Positions 51,891 to 60,651 of a stretch of DNA of 64,000 nt are shown piece after piece (the stretch's first letter is position 1; each line of letters begins with the position of its first letter). The notes beneath the pieces are model-generated. The model did not search any database. It worked only from the letters and a program-made list of their open reading frames with translations, and was not told the DNA's origin. The translations under genes were made by a program, and so were the position numbers. This DNA is from Acinetobacter sp. C32I (GTDB lineage: Bacteria > Pseudomonadota > Gammaproteobacteria > Pseudomonadales > Moraxellaceae), in assembly GCF_023702715.1 (NCBI RefSeq), contig NZ_CP098480.1, positions 3,038,001 through 3,102,000 on the forward strand, written 5' to 3'.

Positions 51891-52068
51891 GGTGTCACCT
51901 CTATATTAGGATGATTATTTCGGTTTAATCTGTTGGTAGTGTAGCGATTCTGGTAAAAAAAGCGATAAATCCAATAAAAAACTTCACAGAAGCAAAACGA
52001 ATTGCTCGTGTTTGTTTTATATTTAGCATATAAACTTACGAAAAATGCTTAGAGGAAAAGCAAAGCCA

Positions 52069-52689
52069 ATGAAAAAGTTAGTATTAGGTGGTTTAAGTGC
52101 AGTTGCGTTGGCATTCTCAATGAATGCAATGGCAGCAGATTTTGTGGCTGGTAAAGACTATACCGTGATTGCCAATCCAGGCAAAACTTCAGCACCTGCT
52201 GGACAACTCGAAGTACGTGAGTTCTTCTGGTATGGCTGCCCGCACTGCTTCAAGCTTGAACCACATATGCAAACATGGTTAAAGCAAATTCCAAAAGACG
52301 TTTATTTCTTACGTACCCCTGCGGCGATGAATAAAGTCTGGGAACAAGGTGCACGTGGTTACTACGTTTCGGAAGCACTGGGTGTACGCAAGAAAACCCA
52401 TATTCCATTGTTCCATGCCATTCATGAAGGCGGTCAGCAAATCTTTGACCAAGCTTCTCAAGCCAAATTCTTTGCACGCTATGGCGTACCTGAGCAGAAA
52501 TTTAACAGCATGTTTAATTCCTTCCCAATCACGGCAAAAATTGCTGAGTCGAATAAATTGGCGCAGCAGTACCAGTTGACGGGTGTACCAGCAGTTGTGG
52601 TGAATGGTAAATATGTGGTGCAGGGTGAAGATGCTAAGGTCACTCAAGTGGTTGATTACTTGTTGGAAAAAGAGCGTAAAGCCAAATAA
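52069..52689 (+). CDS. dsbA: thiol:disulfide interchange protein DsbA
   Basis: About 206 residues, signal peptide MKKLVLGGLSAVALAFSMNAMA, thioredoxin-like domain with active site FFWYGCPHCFKLEP (CPHC), and cis-proline region TGVPAVVVNGKYVV. Introduces disulfides into periplasmic proteins. The start at 52069 follows AGAGGAAAAG and the signal peptide; upstream ATG 52045 is not needed. Confidence 0.96.
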   Translation: MKKLVLGGLSAVALAFSMNAMAADFVAGKDYTVIANPGKTSAPAGQLEVREFFWYGCPHCFKLEPHMQTWLKQIPKDVYFLRTPAAMNKVWEQGARGYYVSEALGVRKKTHIPLFHAIHEGGQQIFDQASQAKFFARYGVPEQKFNSMFNSFPITAKIAESNKLAQQYQLTGVPAVVVNGKYVVQGEDAKVTQVVDYLLEKERKAK

Positions 52690-52708
52690 TTTACACCCAT
52701 CTTCAATC

Positions 52709-52739
52709 AAAAAAGGACTGTTATTACAGTCCTTTTTTT
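52709..52739. terminator. bidirectional terminator
   Basis: Perfect stem AAAAAAGGACTGT / ACAGTCCTTTTTT with TATT loop, serving dsbA and the convergent TetR gene. Confidence 0.93.
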
Positions 52740-52741
52740 AT

Positions 52742-53377
52742 TTAGTTTTGATCCATTTGCAGATCTTTTAAGTCGATCTGAACTTTCTGCGTTGGCAGTG
52801 ACAAGGCCTGATTGACGTACAGATTAATCAATTTCTCACGTGAACCGATTGAACGCTGATAATAGCTTGAGTTCAATAATAAGGCTGCACCGTAGGTCAA
52901 AGACCAGATATAAGACAGGTAATCACGAATCGACATATCATAATTTTGTGATTTTAAATATTTTTCCGTCATGTCTTTCAACGACACAATACGCTGTTGG
53001 CGAATGGCATATAGCTCATCAAACAGATGCTTTAACTTTGACTCAGTCATGGTCAGATGTTCTTCTAACTGATGCAGCAGAATGGTACGACTTGGTGAGG
53101 TTAAATGATAAAGCATATAGCGTGGCGCATATTCTTTGACATCGGTGTTGTATTTGTCTGAAATCTTTAAAATTTCTTTTTCATTTTGAATAATCAGTTC
53201 CAGCAGCAACTCATTTTTGCTACGGAAATGTTTATATAAGGTGCCCTTGGCAATATCCAGTTCCGCAACCAGTTCATCTAGGGTCATTTCTTGGTTGTTT
53301 TCTAATAACAGCTTTTCCGCAACCTGCAAAATTTTTTCTTTACGAATTAAGAACTGAGTATGACGATCAGGATTCAT
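52742..53377 (-). CDS. TetR family transcriptional regulator
   Basis: 211 residues; HTH: ILQVAEKLLLENNQEMTLDELVAELDIAKGTLYKHFRSKNELLLELI. The C-terminal ligand domain has no recognised signature. The ribosome site is GAGGAGC. A 19-base palindrome 39 bases upstream (53416-53434) is the probable autoregulatory operator. No divergent partner other than the DesT-like gene further upstream. Confidence 0.88.
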   Translation of the reverse strand: MNPDRHTQFLIRKEKILQVAEKLLLENNQEMTLDELVAELDIAKGTLYKHFRSKNELLLELIIQNEKEILKISDKYNTDVKEYAPRYMLYHLTSPSRTILLHQLEEHLTMTESKLKHLFDELYAIRQQRIVSLKDMTEKYLKSQNYDMSIRDYLSYIWSLTYGAALLLNSSYYQRSIGSREKLINLYVNQALSLPTQKVQIDLKDLQMDQN

Positions 53378-53415
53378 GATGCTTATAAGCTCCTCATAGT
53401 GTTCTAGACTGCGTT

Positions 53416-53434
53416 TGCATTAGTGTCTAATGCA
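53416..53434. promoter_or_regulatory. candidate TetR operator
   Basis: TGCATTAG-TGT-CTAATGCA, perfect 8-base arms, between the two TetR-type genes and 39 bases before the start at 53377. Confidence 0.65.
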
Positions 53435-53484
53435 TCATAACGCGAAGCAATGCTTTTATATATCAAACTTTGGTTTGGATCAGG

Positions 53485-54135
53485 TCAAGCGTTTTGGGGT
53501 TCCCAGTTGGAGATGCCACTGAAGAGTAAACGGACTTGCGTCGCTGCATTGTCAATAAACAGGTTTTGTTGTTCGAGTAAATGATCAATCGTGAATTGCT
53601 TCGGTAGGTTGATCCAGGTCATGGCCCATGTAAACGACATATTAATCAAAATAGTCGACAGTACCTGTAAATCCTTGGCTTCTTTAATATGTTTGAAGGT
53701 TTCCAGTTTGCACAGATCAATGGCCAGATCTTCAATCAAAAACTCAATTTCACGGGCAATAGCAATACGCACCGTCTCTGAACCGCCCCATCGTTCTGCA
53801 ATCATAAATTGCCATTGTTGCGGGCTGTGATTCACGGCCTGTACAAACAATTCAATGCTGGTTCGGGTTTTGGCCGAACCGCTATGTTGTAAATAGCTCT
53901 GTCCCAATTGGTGAATCAGGCTTTTTAAATGTAATGAGACCTGATCAACCAGCTCTTGTCCGAGCGCGTCCATATCTTGGAAATGACGATAAAACGCAGT
54001 CGGTACTAAACCCACTTCGCGAGCAACTTCGCGCAAACTAATGCTACTGAATGAGCGCCCAGCAGTGCTGAGGTGAAGTGCTGCATCCAGTAGAGCCTGC
54101 CGACTCTGTTGTTTTCGTTCATCTCTAATCGACAT
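53485..54135 (-). CDS. desT: TetR family repressor of unsaturated fatty acid synthesis, DesT/FabR-like
   Basis: 216 residues. The N-terminus MSIRDERKQQSRQALLDAALHLSTAGRSFSSISLREVAREVGLVPTAFYRHFQDMDALGQELVDQ closely follows FabR/DesT. These repressors sense acyl-CoA saturation and control desaturase genes. It is transcribed divergently from a reductase-desaturase pair, and the gap holds three matching palindromes. Assignment as DesT is from similarity and context. Confidence 0.88.
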   Translation of the reverse strand: MSIRDERKQQSRQALLDAALHLSTAGRSFSSISLREVAREVGLVPTAFYRHFQDMDALGQELVDQVSLHLKSLIHQLGQSYLQHSGSAKTRTSIELFVQAVNHSPQQWQFMIAERWGGSETVRIAIAREIEFLIEDLAIDLCKLETFKHIKEAKDLQVLSTILINMSFTWAMTWINLPKQFTIDHLLEQQNLFIDNAATQVRLLFSGISNWEPQNA

Positions 54136-54339
54136 GAATAAGACTCATTGAAACCGTACAGCAGAGTCTAGCAAAAAAAACAGAAACTTTTTAGTCCTTG
54201 TCCATTGCTAAATGCCAATGTTTTTGATCTTTCCCCGATCAGGGCCTGCTAGATATGAGCTGATGGCATGCGTATTTTTTTTAATTTTTTCCTTATTTTA
54301 AACGGCTTATCAAAAAGTATAAAAATTATCCAAAAAATT

Positions 54340-54357
54340 AGTGAACAAGTGTTGACT
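54340..54357. promoter_or_regulatory. DesT-like operator 1 overlapping -35
   Basis: AGTGAACAAGTGTTGACT, near-palindromic, containing the -35 hexamer TTGACT (54352-54357). Resembles the DesT box as I recall it from Pseudomonas. Confidence 0.75.
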
Positions 54358-54380
54358 CAGTGAACACAAATAAATATAGT
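54352..54380 (+). promoter_or_regulatory. promoter of the reductase-desaturase operon
   Basis: TTGACT, 17-base spacer, TATAGT: a good sigma-70 promoter, overlapped on both sides by operator palindromes. Confidence 0.75.
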
Positions 54381-54395
54381 GTACACATGTTCACT
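54378..54395. promoter_or_regulatory. DesT-like operator 2 overlapping -10
   Basis: AGTGTACA-CA-TGTTCACT, arms identical but for one pair; overlaps the -10 hexamer. Confidence 0.72.
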
Positions 54396-54398
54396 ACA

Positions 54399-54412
54399 TG
54401 AACATTTGTTCA
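54399..54412. promoter_or_regulatory. DesT-like operator 3
   Basis: Perfect palindrome TGAACA-TT-TGTTCA downstream of the promoter. Confidence 0.72.
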
Positions 54413-54448
54413 CTCAATATAAATAGCCAGATACAAAACGAGGAACGT

Positions 54449-55474
54449 ATGAACGCAGAGTTAAGTTATCAGCCACATTGGATTCGAGAAGATTTTGTTG
54501 ATTTTATTTTGCAAAAGATAAAACCAAGCTTTGCTTGGAAACGTATTTTGAGCGAAGTTACCGCCGTAGAGCCACTCAGTTCGGATATGGTGTTATTGAC
54601 CTTAAAGCCAAATCATAATTTTGATATTCGCCAAGTTCAAGCAGGTCAAAGTGTATTGATTACCCTAATGATTAATGGGGTGTACCAACAACGTAGTTAT
54701 TCGATTATTGATGTGACTGCACAGGGTGAAATCCGTCTAGGCATTAAAGTCCAAGGGGTAGTATCTAAAGCTGCACAGCAACTTCGGGTTGGGGATCACT
54801 TTGAGATTTCACAGGCACAAGGTGATTTTGTCTTGCATCAAGGTCAGCAGCCAGCCGTGTTGATTGCATCGGGTTCAGGCATTACCGCGATTTATTCTTT
54901 ATTGCAACAAGCATTACAACAGCAACTCGAAGAAATTCATGTGTTGTATTTCAATCGTGCTGAAGTGTTTCATCAGGACATCTTGGTCTTGGCTGAGCAA
55001 TATCCACAGTTGCACTATCACTTCTTTAATACCTCGGCACAGAAACAACATTTAGATGCTGCATTGTTAGCAAAGTTAGTTCCGAATTTTAAAGATCTAA
55101 AAGCCTATGCCTGTGGTCATCACAGCATGATGCGCCAAGCACAAGATATTTATACCCAACAGGGTGCAGCGGAAAACTTCCATCAAGAATTTTTCCAACC
55201 GATCCAAATCGAGCATTCAAGTGAAGCTCAACCGATTAGTTTCCGTCGTGCGCAACAGAATTTTATTGCAACGACCAATCTGCTGAGTAGTGCAGAGCAA
55301 GCAGGTTTACGCCCACAACATGGTTGCCGCATGGGTGTATGTAACCGCTGTAGCTGTACCAAAGTCAGTGGTGTGACCCAGAACGTCATCACGGGTGAAA
55401 TTGATGATCAACCGAATCGTCCGATCAAGTTATGTGTAAGCCAGGCGCTTAGCCCAGTCACCATTGATCTATAA
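54449..55474 (+). CDS. ferredoxin reductase with 2Fe-2S domain, desaturase electron donor (DesC-like)
   Basis: About 341 residues: FNR-like flavin domain (QRSYSIIDVT binds FAD), NAD(P)H-binding domain (VLIASGSGITAIYSLLQQAL) and a C-terminal plant-type ferredoxin domain with cysteines in HGCRMGVCNRCSCTKV and KLCVSQAL. Passes electrons from NAD(P)H to the desaturase next to it. The start at 54449 has GAGGAAC. Order and regulator match the desT-desCB arrangement of Pseudomonas. Confidence 0.92.
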   Translation: MNAELSYQPHWIREDFVDFILQKIKPSFAWKRILSEVTAVEPLSSDMVLLTLKPNHNFDIRQVQAGQSVLITLMINGVYQQRSYSIIDVTAQGEIRLGIKVQGVVSKAAQQLRVGDHFEISQAQGDFVLHQGQQPAVLIASGSGITAIYSLLQQALQQQLEEIHVLYFNRAEVFHQDILVLAEQYPQLHYHFFNTSAQKQHLDAALLAKLVPNFKDLKAYACGHHSMMRQAQDIYTQQGAAENFHQEFFQPIQIEHSSEAQPISFRRAQQNFIATTNLLSSAEQAGLRPQHGCRMGVCNRCSCTKVSGVTQNVITGEIDDQPNRPIKLCVSQALSPVTIDL

Positions 55475-55501
55475 AAACAAAGATATTTGAGGATGAACAG
55501 C

Positions 55502-56650
55502 ATGAATATGGCATTAGAATTTAAAAGCGTATCAAAGTCAGCGCATTTAACCCCTGAACAAGTCGAGGAATTTGGTCGCCGTGTTGAGCAAATTCGCTTA
55601 GAGGTGATGCAGAATCTCGGCGAGCAGGATTCAAAATATATTTATAAAGTCCGCAATTTTGTGCGTTATACCGAGATTGCGTCACGTGGCATGTTGATGT
55701 TTGGTGGCTGGATTCCACCAGTATGGTTGTTGGGAACCGCCATGCTAGGGGTCTCTAAAATCGTCGAGAATATGGAGTTGGGCCATAATGTGATGCACGG
55801 TCAGTTTGACTGGCTGAATGATCCAAGCTTGCGTGGCGAAGATTACGACTGGGACAATACCTGTTCAGGCAATGACTGGCGCTACACGCATAACTACATG
55901 CACCATACCTATACCAATATTGTTGGTAAAGATCATGATGTCGGTTATGGCATTTTACGTGTGACCGAAGATCAGAAGTGGGAAGTACGTCATTTGGCCA
56001 ATATTCCATTGGCCTTACAGTTGATGTTCTTTTTCCAGTGGTATGTCGGTGTGCAAAATCTGCATTTAGAAGATGCTTTGGTGTATAAAACCAAAACCTG
56101 GAAACAGGTCTGGGCGGATGCGGCCGAGTTCCGTAAAAAAGCCAAACGCCAAGTGTTGAAAGACTATGTGTTCTTTCCCGCAATTGCCACCATCAACTTT
56201 ATTCCGGTATTAGCAGGCAATGCCGTAGCCAATATCATGCGTAATTTATGGTCATCTGCGGTGATTTTTAATGGTCACTTTACTGAAGATGCAGAAACCT
56301 TTGAAGCGGATAATACTGAGAACGAAACCAAGGCTCAGTGGTATCTGCGCCAGATTCGTGGTTCAAGTAATTTCACGGGTGGCAAATGGATGCACTTTAT
56401 GAGTGGTAATTTGAGCCATCAAATTGAGCATCATTTGTTCCCAGATATGCCAGCCAATCGTTATGAGCAAGTTGCACCACAAATCAGAGCCTTATGTGCT
56501 GAATATGGGGTGAACTATAACGAAGCCAACTTCATGAAACAGTTCTGGACGGTATGGGTACGCTTAGCCAAATGTTCATTGCCAAATGATATGTCAGCAC
56601 AGTTGGCACAAGGTTGGAGCAACCTTAAGTCAAAGTTTAAGTTTGCTTAA
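55502..56650 (+). CDS. fatty acid desaturase, DesB-like
   Basis: About 382 residues, membrane di-iron desaturase. Three histidine boxes: HNVMHG (residues 95-100), HNYMHH (130-135) and HQIEHH (306-311), the full FA_desaturase set. Acts on acyl-CoA or lipid acyl chains at the inner membrane, with electrons from the upstream reductase. The start at 55502 lies nine bases after GAGG; earlier ATG at 55493 would be too close to it. Confidence 0.93.
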   Translation: MNMALEFKSVSKSAHLTPEQVEEFGRRVEQIRLEVMQNLGEQDSKYIYKVRNFVRYTEIASRGMLMFGGWIPPVWLLGTAMLGVSKIVENMELGHNVMHGQFDWLNDPSLRGEDYDWDNTCSGNDWRYTHNYMHHTYTNIVGKDHDVGYGILRVTEDQKWEVRHLANIPLALQLMFFFQWYVGVQNLHLEDALVYKTKTWKQVWADAAEFRKKAKRQVLKDYVFFPAIATINFIPVLAGNAVANIMRNLWSSAVIFNGHFTEDAETFEADNTENETKAQWYLRQIRGSSNFTGGKWMHFMSGNLSHQIEHHLFPDMPANRYEQVAPQIRALCAEYGVNYNEANFMKQFWTVWVRLAKCSLPNDMSAQLAQGWSNLKSKFKFA

Positions 56651-56747
56651 TTCGGTGAATTGTAACCAATAAGTAAAACTGGAAGCACGTGTAATTGAGC
56701 TATACTATGGCGCAATGATATTTGAGCCATAGTTTTAAGGAATCGTT

Positions 56748-57464
56748 ATGCGTATTGACCAAAGAACACTAGACCAATTACGTGAGGTCAAAATTACCCG
56801 TAACTATACTCGTTACGCAGAAGGCTCAGTTTTGGTTGAGTTTGGTCATACCAAAGTGTTATGTACCGCAAGCATTGAGAACTCAGTCCCTCGTTTCTTG
56901 AAAGGTCAGGGCCAAGGCTGGGTGACGGCTGAATACGGCATGTTACCGCGTTCAACCCATACCCGTAGCGATCGTGAAGCGGCGCGTGGTAAGCAAACCG
57001 GTCGTACCCAAGAAATTCAACGCCTGATTGGTCGTAGCTTACGTGCCATGGTGGATTTGAAGAAATTAGGTGAGAACACCATCACGATTGACTGTGATGT
57101 GATCCAAGCAGATGGCGGCACACGTACTGCAGCGATTACTGGCGCAGCGGTGGCTTTGGTTGATGCCATGAACATATTGCTCAGCAACAAAAAAATTAAA
57201 CAGGATCCATTAAAAAGCTTAGTCGCAGCAATTTCAGTCGGGATGTATCAAGACGAAGTGCTACTCGATTTATGCTACGAAGAAGATTCAAATTGCCAAA
57301 CTGATTTAAACGTGGTGATGACACAGGCGGGCGAATTTATTGAAATTCAGGGAACGGCAGAAGACAAACCGTTTACACGCCAGCAGTGCAATGCCATGTT
57401 AGAGCTTGCAGAAAAAGGAATCGCGGAATTGATTCAGAAGCAACAGCAGGCACTCGGTTGGTAA
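56748..57464 (+). CDS. rph: ribonuclease PH
   Basis: 238 residues; phosphorolytic 3'-5' exonuclease that trims tRNA 3' ends. [44 protein letters not shown] and [45 protein letters not shown] are diagnostic; [19 protein letters not shown] forms the phosphate/metal site. Not frameshifted at the C-terminus, unlike rph of E. coli K-12. Confidence 0.98.
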   Translation: MRIDQRTLDQLREVKITRNYTRYAEGSVLVEFGHTKVLCTASIENSVPRFLKGQGQGWVTAEYGMLPRSTHTRSDREAARGKQTGRTQEIQRLIGRSLRAMVDLKKLGENTITIDCDVIQADGGTRTAAITGAAVALVDAMNILLSNKKIKQDPLKSLVAAISVGMYQDEVLLDLCYEEDSNCQTDLNVVMTQAGEFIEIQGTAEDKPFTRQQCNAMLELAEKGIAELIQKQQQALGW

Positions 57465-57482
57465 GTTCCAGTTGATAGTGCG

Positions 57483-57515
57483 GGCGGTCTGGTGTGTTTA
57501 GACCGCCTTTTTTTT
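57483..57515 (+). terminator. rho-independent terminator of rph
   Basis: GGCGGTCT / AGACCGCC stem with a 9-base loop and eight T. Confidence 0.93.
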
Positions 57516-57574
57516 ATCTGTTTTTTGTCATTAAACTGCGATCAAATCATCATCGAATTGTCATTTAGATTGTA

Positions 57575-57609
57575 TTGACTATCTGCACTGATATTTAACG
57601 GATAGTCAA
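57575..57609 (+). promoter_or_regulatory. inverted repeat abutting small lipoprotein start
   Basis: TTGACTATC (57575-57583) pairs perfectly with GATAGTCAA (57601-57609); the start codon begins at the very next base. No Shine-Dalgarno sequence is visible. May be an operator, or a hairpin controlling translation. Confidence 0.5.
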
Positions 57610-57747
57610 ATGCGAAATTTCTTTTTAGTGTTACTTGCTGGGAGCTGCATGTTACTCAGTGCCTGTAACGACAGTGACGACAATAATAACTCAACGTCAA
57701 ATCCAAAGCCGCCAACGCCAAGCTGCAAAATGCATTGTGCACCTTAA
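57610..57747 (+). CDS. 45-residue lipoprotein
   Basis: Small gene ahead of the phospholipase gene. MRNFFLVLLAGSCMLLSAC gives a signal with lipobox LLSAC; the mature peptide is about 27 residues, D/N/S/P-rich, ending SCKMHCAP with two cysteines. The stop is 25 bases before the phospholipase start, so the two are probably cotranscribed. Similar tiny lipoproteins preceding exported enzymes are common but poorly studied. Function unknown. Confidence 0.65.
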   Translation: MRNFFLVLLAGSCMLLSACNDSDDNNNSTSNPKPPTPSCKMHCAP

Positions 57748-57772
57748 ATAAGAACAATAAGGAAATCTATAA

Positions 57773-59953
57773 ATGAATCGTCGTGACTTTTTATTAAATT
57801 CAACCAAAGCCTTGTTTGGTACGGCTGCGCTGACCAGTTTCCCGATGAGCATTCAAAAAGCCCTTGCGATTGATGCCAAGGTCGAGACAGGCACCATCAA
57901 AGATGTTAAACATGTGGTGATCTTGACTCAAGAAAACCGCTCTTTTGATAATTATTTTGGCACCTTGAAAGGGGTGCGCGGTTTTGGTGACCGCTTTACT
58001 ATTCCTTTAAGCCAAGGGCGTAAAGTCTGGGCACAGTATGATGCCAATAAGAATACGGTCTATCCTTATCATCTCGATAGCAGCCGTGGCAATGCACAGC
58101 GCGTTCGTGGTACGCCACATTCATGGACCGATGGCCAATATGCTTGGGATCATGGTCGAATGGGCAGTTGGGTGCAGTATAAGGAACCGCAATCGATGGG
58201 TTATTACAAACAACAAGAAGTCGAATTTCAGTTTGCCTTAGCCAATGCCTTTACCCTATGTGATGCCTATCACTGTGCCATGCATACGGGTACCAACTCA
58301 AACCGTATGTTTATCTGGACGGGCACCAATGGTCCAACAGGCGCCAATGTTGCCAGTGTGGTGAACGATTTAGATGCGATTGGTCCATCGACCACGGGTT
58401 ATGACTGGACCACTTATCCTGAGCGTTTACAGCAAGCAGGAGTCAGCTGGAAGGTGTATCAAAACATGCCGGATAACTTTACCGATAATCCATTAGCAGG
58501 GTTTAAACAGTATCGCCGTGCCAATGAGTTATCAGGCAAACCAGTTAATAACAGCACCATTTGCCCAGCTTATGATCCAGCAATTGATGCCAGTCAACCG
58601 TTGTATAAAGGCATTGCCAATACCATGCCAGATGGCGGTTTCTTGGGGGCATTTAAGGAAGACATTGCCAAGGGACAATTACCGCAAGTGAGTTGGTTGG
58701 TGGCACCCGCAACCTATAGTGAACATCCAGGCCCATCAAGCCCAGTACAAGGGGCATGGTATATCCAAGAAGTGCTGAATGCACTCACAGAGCGTCCTGA
58801 GTTGTGGAGCCAGACTGTTTTCTTGATCAATTTTGACGAAAATGATGGTTTCTTTGACCATGTGCCTTCACCAAGTGCACCTTCAATGGATGCATCAGGC
58901 ACGGTCTATGGCAAATCGACGCTCAGCAAAGAACAGATGTCTTATGAATATGCGACACATGCTAAGGCTTCGAATGGGCAGCCTAATTTCACCGATCCGA
59001 AAGTGAGTAATGGCGTTGGGGTCTATGGACCGGGGATTCGTGTGCCGATGTATATCATTTCACCATGGAGTCGGGGCGGTTGGGTCAATTCCCAAGTGTT
59101 TGACCATTCCTCAGTGATCCGATTCTTGGAACAATGTTTTGATGTGAAAGAGCCGAATATCAGTCCCTATCGTCGAGCGGTGTGCGGCGATTTAACCTCG
59201 GCATTTAACTTTAAAACGCCAAACTTACTGCCTGTGCCTGATCTATCTGGGAAAAAGAGCAAAGCTGAGGCCGATGCGATTCGTAAGGCACAGGAAAATT
59301 TGTCGCCGGTCAGCCGTCCGCTCAGTCAGACCGATCCTGTGCAGGAGATGGGGATTCGTCCATCACGAGCACTGCCTTATGTCCTGCATAGCAGTGCCAA
59401 AGTCGATGCTACAGCCAAAACAGTCAAACTGATGTTCTCGAATACGGGCACACATGCGGCTGTGTTCCATGTATATGACAAATTGAATTTAGAAGCAGTT
59501 CCACGCCGTTATATGGTGGAAGCAGGTAAGCAACTGGATGATGTTTGGCAGACTAAAGAGAATCGATATGATCTATGGGTATTGGGACCGAATGGTTTCC
59601 ATCGCAGCTTTACGGGTAATCTAACTCAAACTGCACAAATTCAAGCACTTCCAGAAGTTCGTGTCTGTATGGAAGAGTGTGATCCAAAGATTTTCCTAAA
59701 AGTCCGCAATGACGCTACACAAACAGCAAAACTAGTGGTCAAAGCCAATGCTTATTTACCGAATAAGACTTGGCAAATTGAAACGGCTGCGACTGAAAAA
59801 GAGCTGAGTTGGGATATGACTGAGTTTGGGGGGTGGTACGATTTTACTGTCACGATTGAAAATGATCCGAGCTATAGTCGTCGCTTTGCAGGGCGTATTG
59901 AGACCAATGAAGACTCGATTTCTGATCCGTATATGGGCTTTTCGGGTAGCTAA
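57773..59953 (+). CDS. phosphocholine-specific phospholipase C
   Basis: 726-residue secreted phospholipase of the acid-phosphatase/PLC superfamily that hydrolyses phosphatidylcholine or sphingomyelin. A Tat signal (MNRRDFLLNSTKALFGTAALTSF, twin arginine) is followed by VVILTQENRSFDNYFGTLKGVRGFGD, HCAMHTGTNSNR, LINFDENDGFFDHVPSPSAPS and a C-terminal beta domain (duplicated DUF756 region). Export is folded, via Tat. Known in Acinetobacter as a virulence-related or phosphate-scavenging enzyme. Confidence 0.95.
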   Translation: MNRRDFLLNSTKALFGTAALTSFPMSIQKALAIDAKVETGTIKDVKHVVILTQENRSFDNYFGTLKGVRGFGDRFTIPLSQGRKVWAQYDANKNTVYPYHLDSSRGNAQRVRGTPHSWTDGQYAWDHGRMGSWVQYKEPQSMGYYKQQEVEFQFALANAFTLCDAYHCAMHTGTNSNRMFIWTGTNGPTGANVASVVNDLDAIGPSTTGYDWTTYPERLQQAGVSWKVYQNMPDNFTDNPLAGFKQYRRANELSGKPVNNSTICPAYDPAIDASQPLYKGIANTMPDGGFLGAFKEDIAKGQLPQVSWLVAPATYSEHPGPSSPVQGAWYIQEVLNALTERPELWSQTVFLINFDENDGFFDHVPSPSAPSMDASGTVYGKSTLSKEQMSYEYATHAKASNGQPNFTDPKVSNGVGVYGPGIRVPMYIISPWSRGGWVNSQVFDHSSVIRFLEQCFDVKEPNISPYRRAVCGDLTSAFNFKTPNLLPVPDLSGKKSKAEADAIRKAQENLSPVSRPLSQTDPVQEMGIRPSRALPYVLHSSAKVDATAKTVKLMFSNTGTHAAVFHVYDKLNLEAVPRRYMVEAGKQLDDVWQTKENRYDLWVLGPNGFHRSFTGNLTQTAQIQALPEVRVCMEECDPKIFLKVRNDATQTAKLVVKANAYLPNKTWQIETAATEKELSWDMTEFGGWYDFTVTIENDPSYSRRFAGRIETNEDSISDPYMGFSGS

Positions 59954-60026
59954 AACGTTTAAAAAATGCTAAGGCTAAATCAGCAGTTTAAGTGAATGCT
60001 TAGGCTGCTTTTTTTATGACTGAAAA

Positions 60027-60263
60027 TTAGCGCAATAAAAAATAAAGACACAGTGCGATCAGTAGCAACACAGTGAAAAAACCCACCACAAACACTTCAG
60101 TACTGTCAAAATTCACCCGTTGCCCAAGACGATAACAGCGAACCACCCCATAACCGATGCTACGGATCAAGCCTTCAAAAATAATCTCAAAGATCAGGTC
60201 AACGAGTAGAAAACGGAGCAACTTAAACAGCACATGAAACACAGCTTCGAATATGGTATCCAT
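60027..60263 (-). CDS. hypothetical small membrane protein
   Basis: 78 residues with a hydrophobic N-terminal half (VLFKLLRFLLVDLIFEIIFEGLI) and a C-terminal membrane helix (FVVGFFTVLLLIALCLYFLL). No family recognised. Ribosome site weak; convergent with the phospholipase gene. Confidence 0.6.
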   Translation of the reverse strand: MDTIFEAVFHVLFKLLRFLLVDLIFEIIFEGLIRSIGYGVVRCYRLGQRVNFDSTEVFVVGFFTVLLLIALCLYFLLR

Positions 60264-60456
60264 ACTTATTATTTTAATAAATTGAGCTGCTTAGCATTTT
60301 AAGCTTACATAGATCGAAATGAAAGCAGACATAAAGCCATCATCGTCAACACAACATTACCGAGAGCTTACATGCCTGTAACACAGCCCACTGATTTGAC
60401 TCATTTAAATTTGATAGATTGAGCCAAATTGAAAGAAACAAGTTTAAGGGGAAATA

Positions 60457-60651
60457 ATGATGTTACAAGTATTCTTGGTGCTACTGACTGCAGTAACATT
60501 TGTATTAATGGCGGCTGACCCCCGTCCAACTGATTCGACCGAAGCCAAATCAGCGTGGAGTGAGCGAGTTGAAACGACGCAATTTGCTAAAACAGAGGTT
60601 TTAGTAGAACAAAAGCCAGTGAAGCAAGAAAAAGATCTTGATCAGGCTTAA
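60457..60651 (+). CDS. hypothetical small exported/membrane protein
   Basis: 64 residues: a single hydrophobic N-terminal segment (MMLQVFLVLLTAVTFVLMAA), then a charged tail rich in E, K, T. AAGGGGAAA precedes the start. The stop codon overlaps the nadC 3' end by four bases in convergent orientation. Function unknown. Confidence 0.6.
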   Translation: MMLQVFLVLLTAVTFVLMAADPRPTDSTEAKSAWSERVETTQFAKTEVLVEQKPVKQEKDLDQA

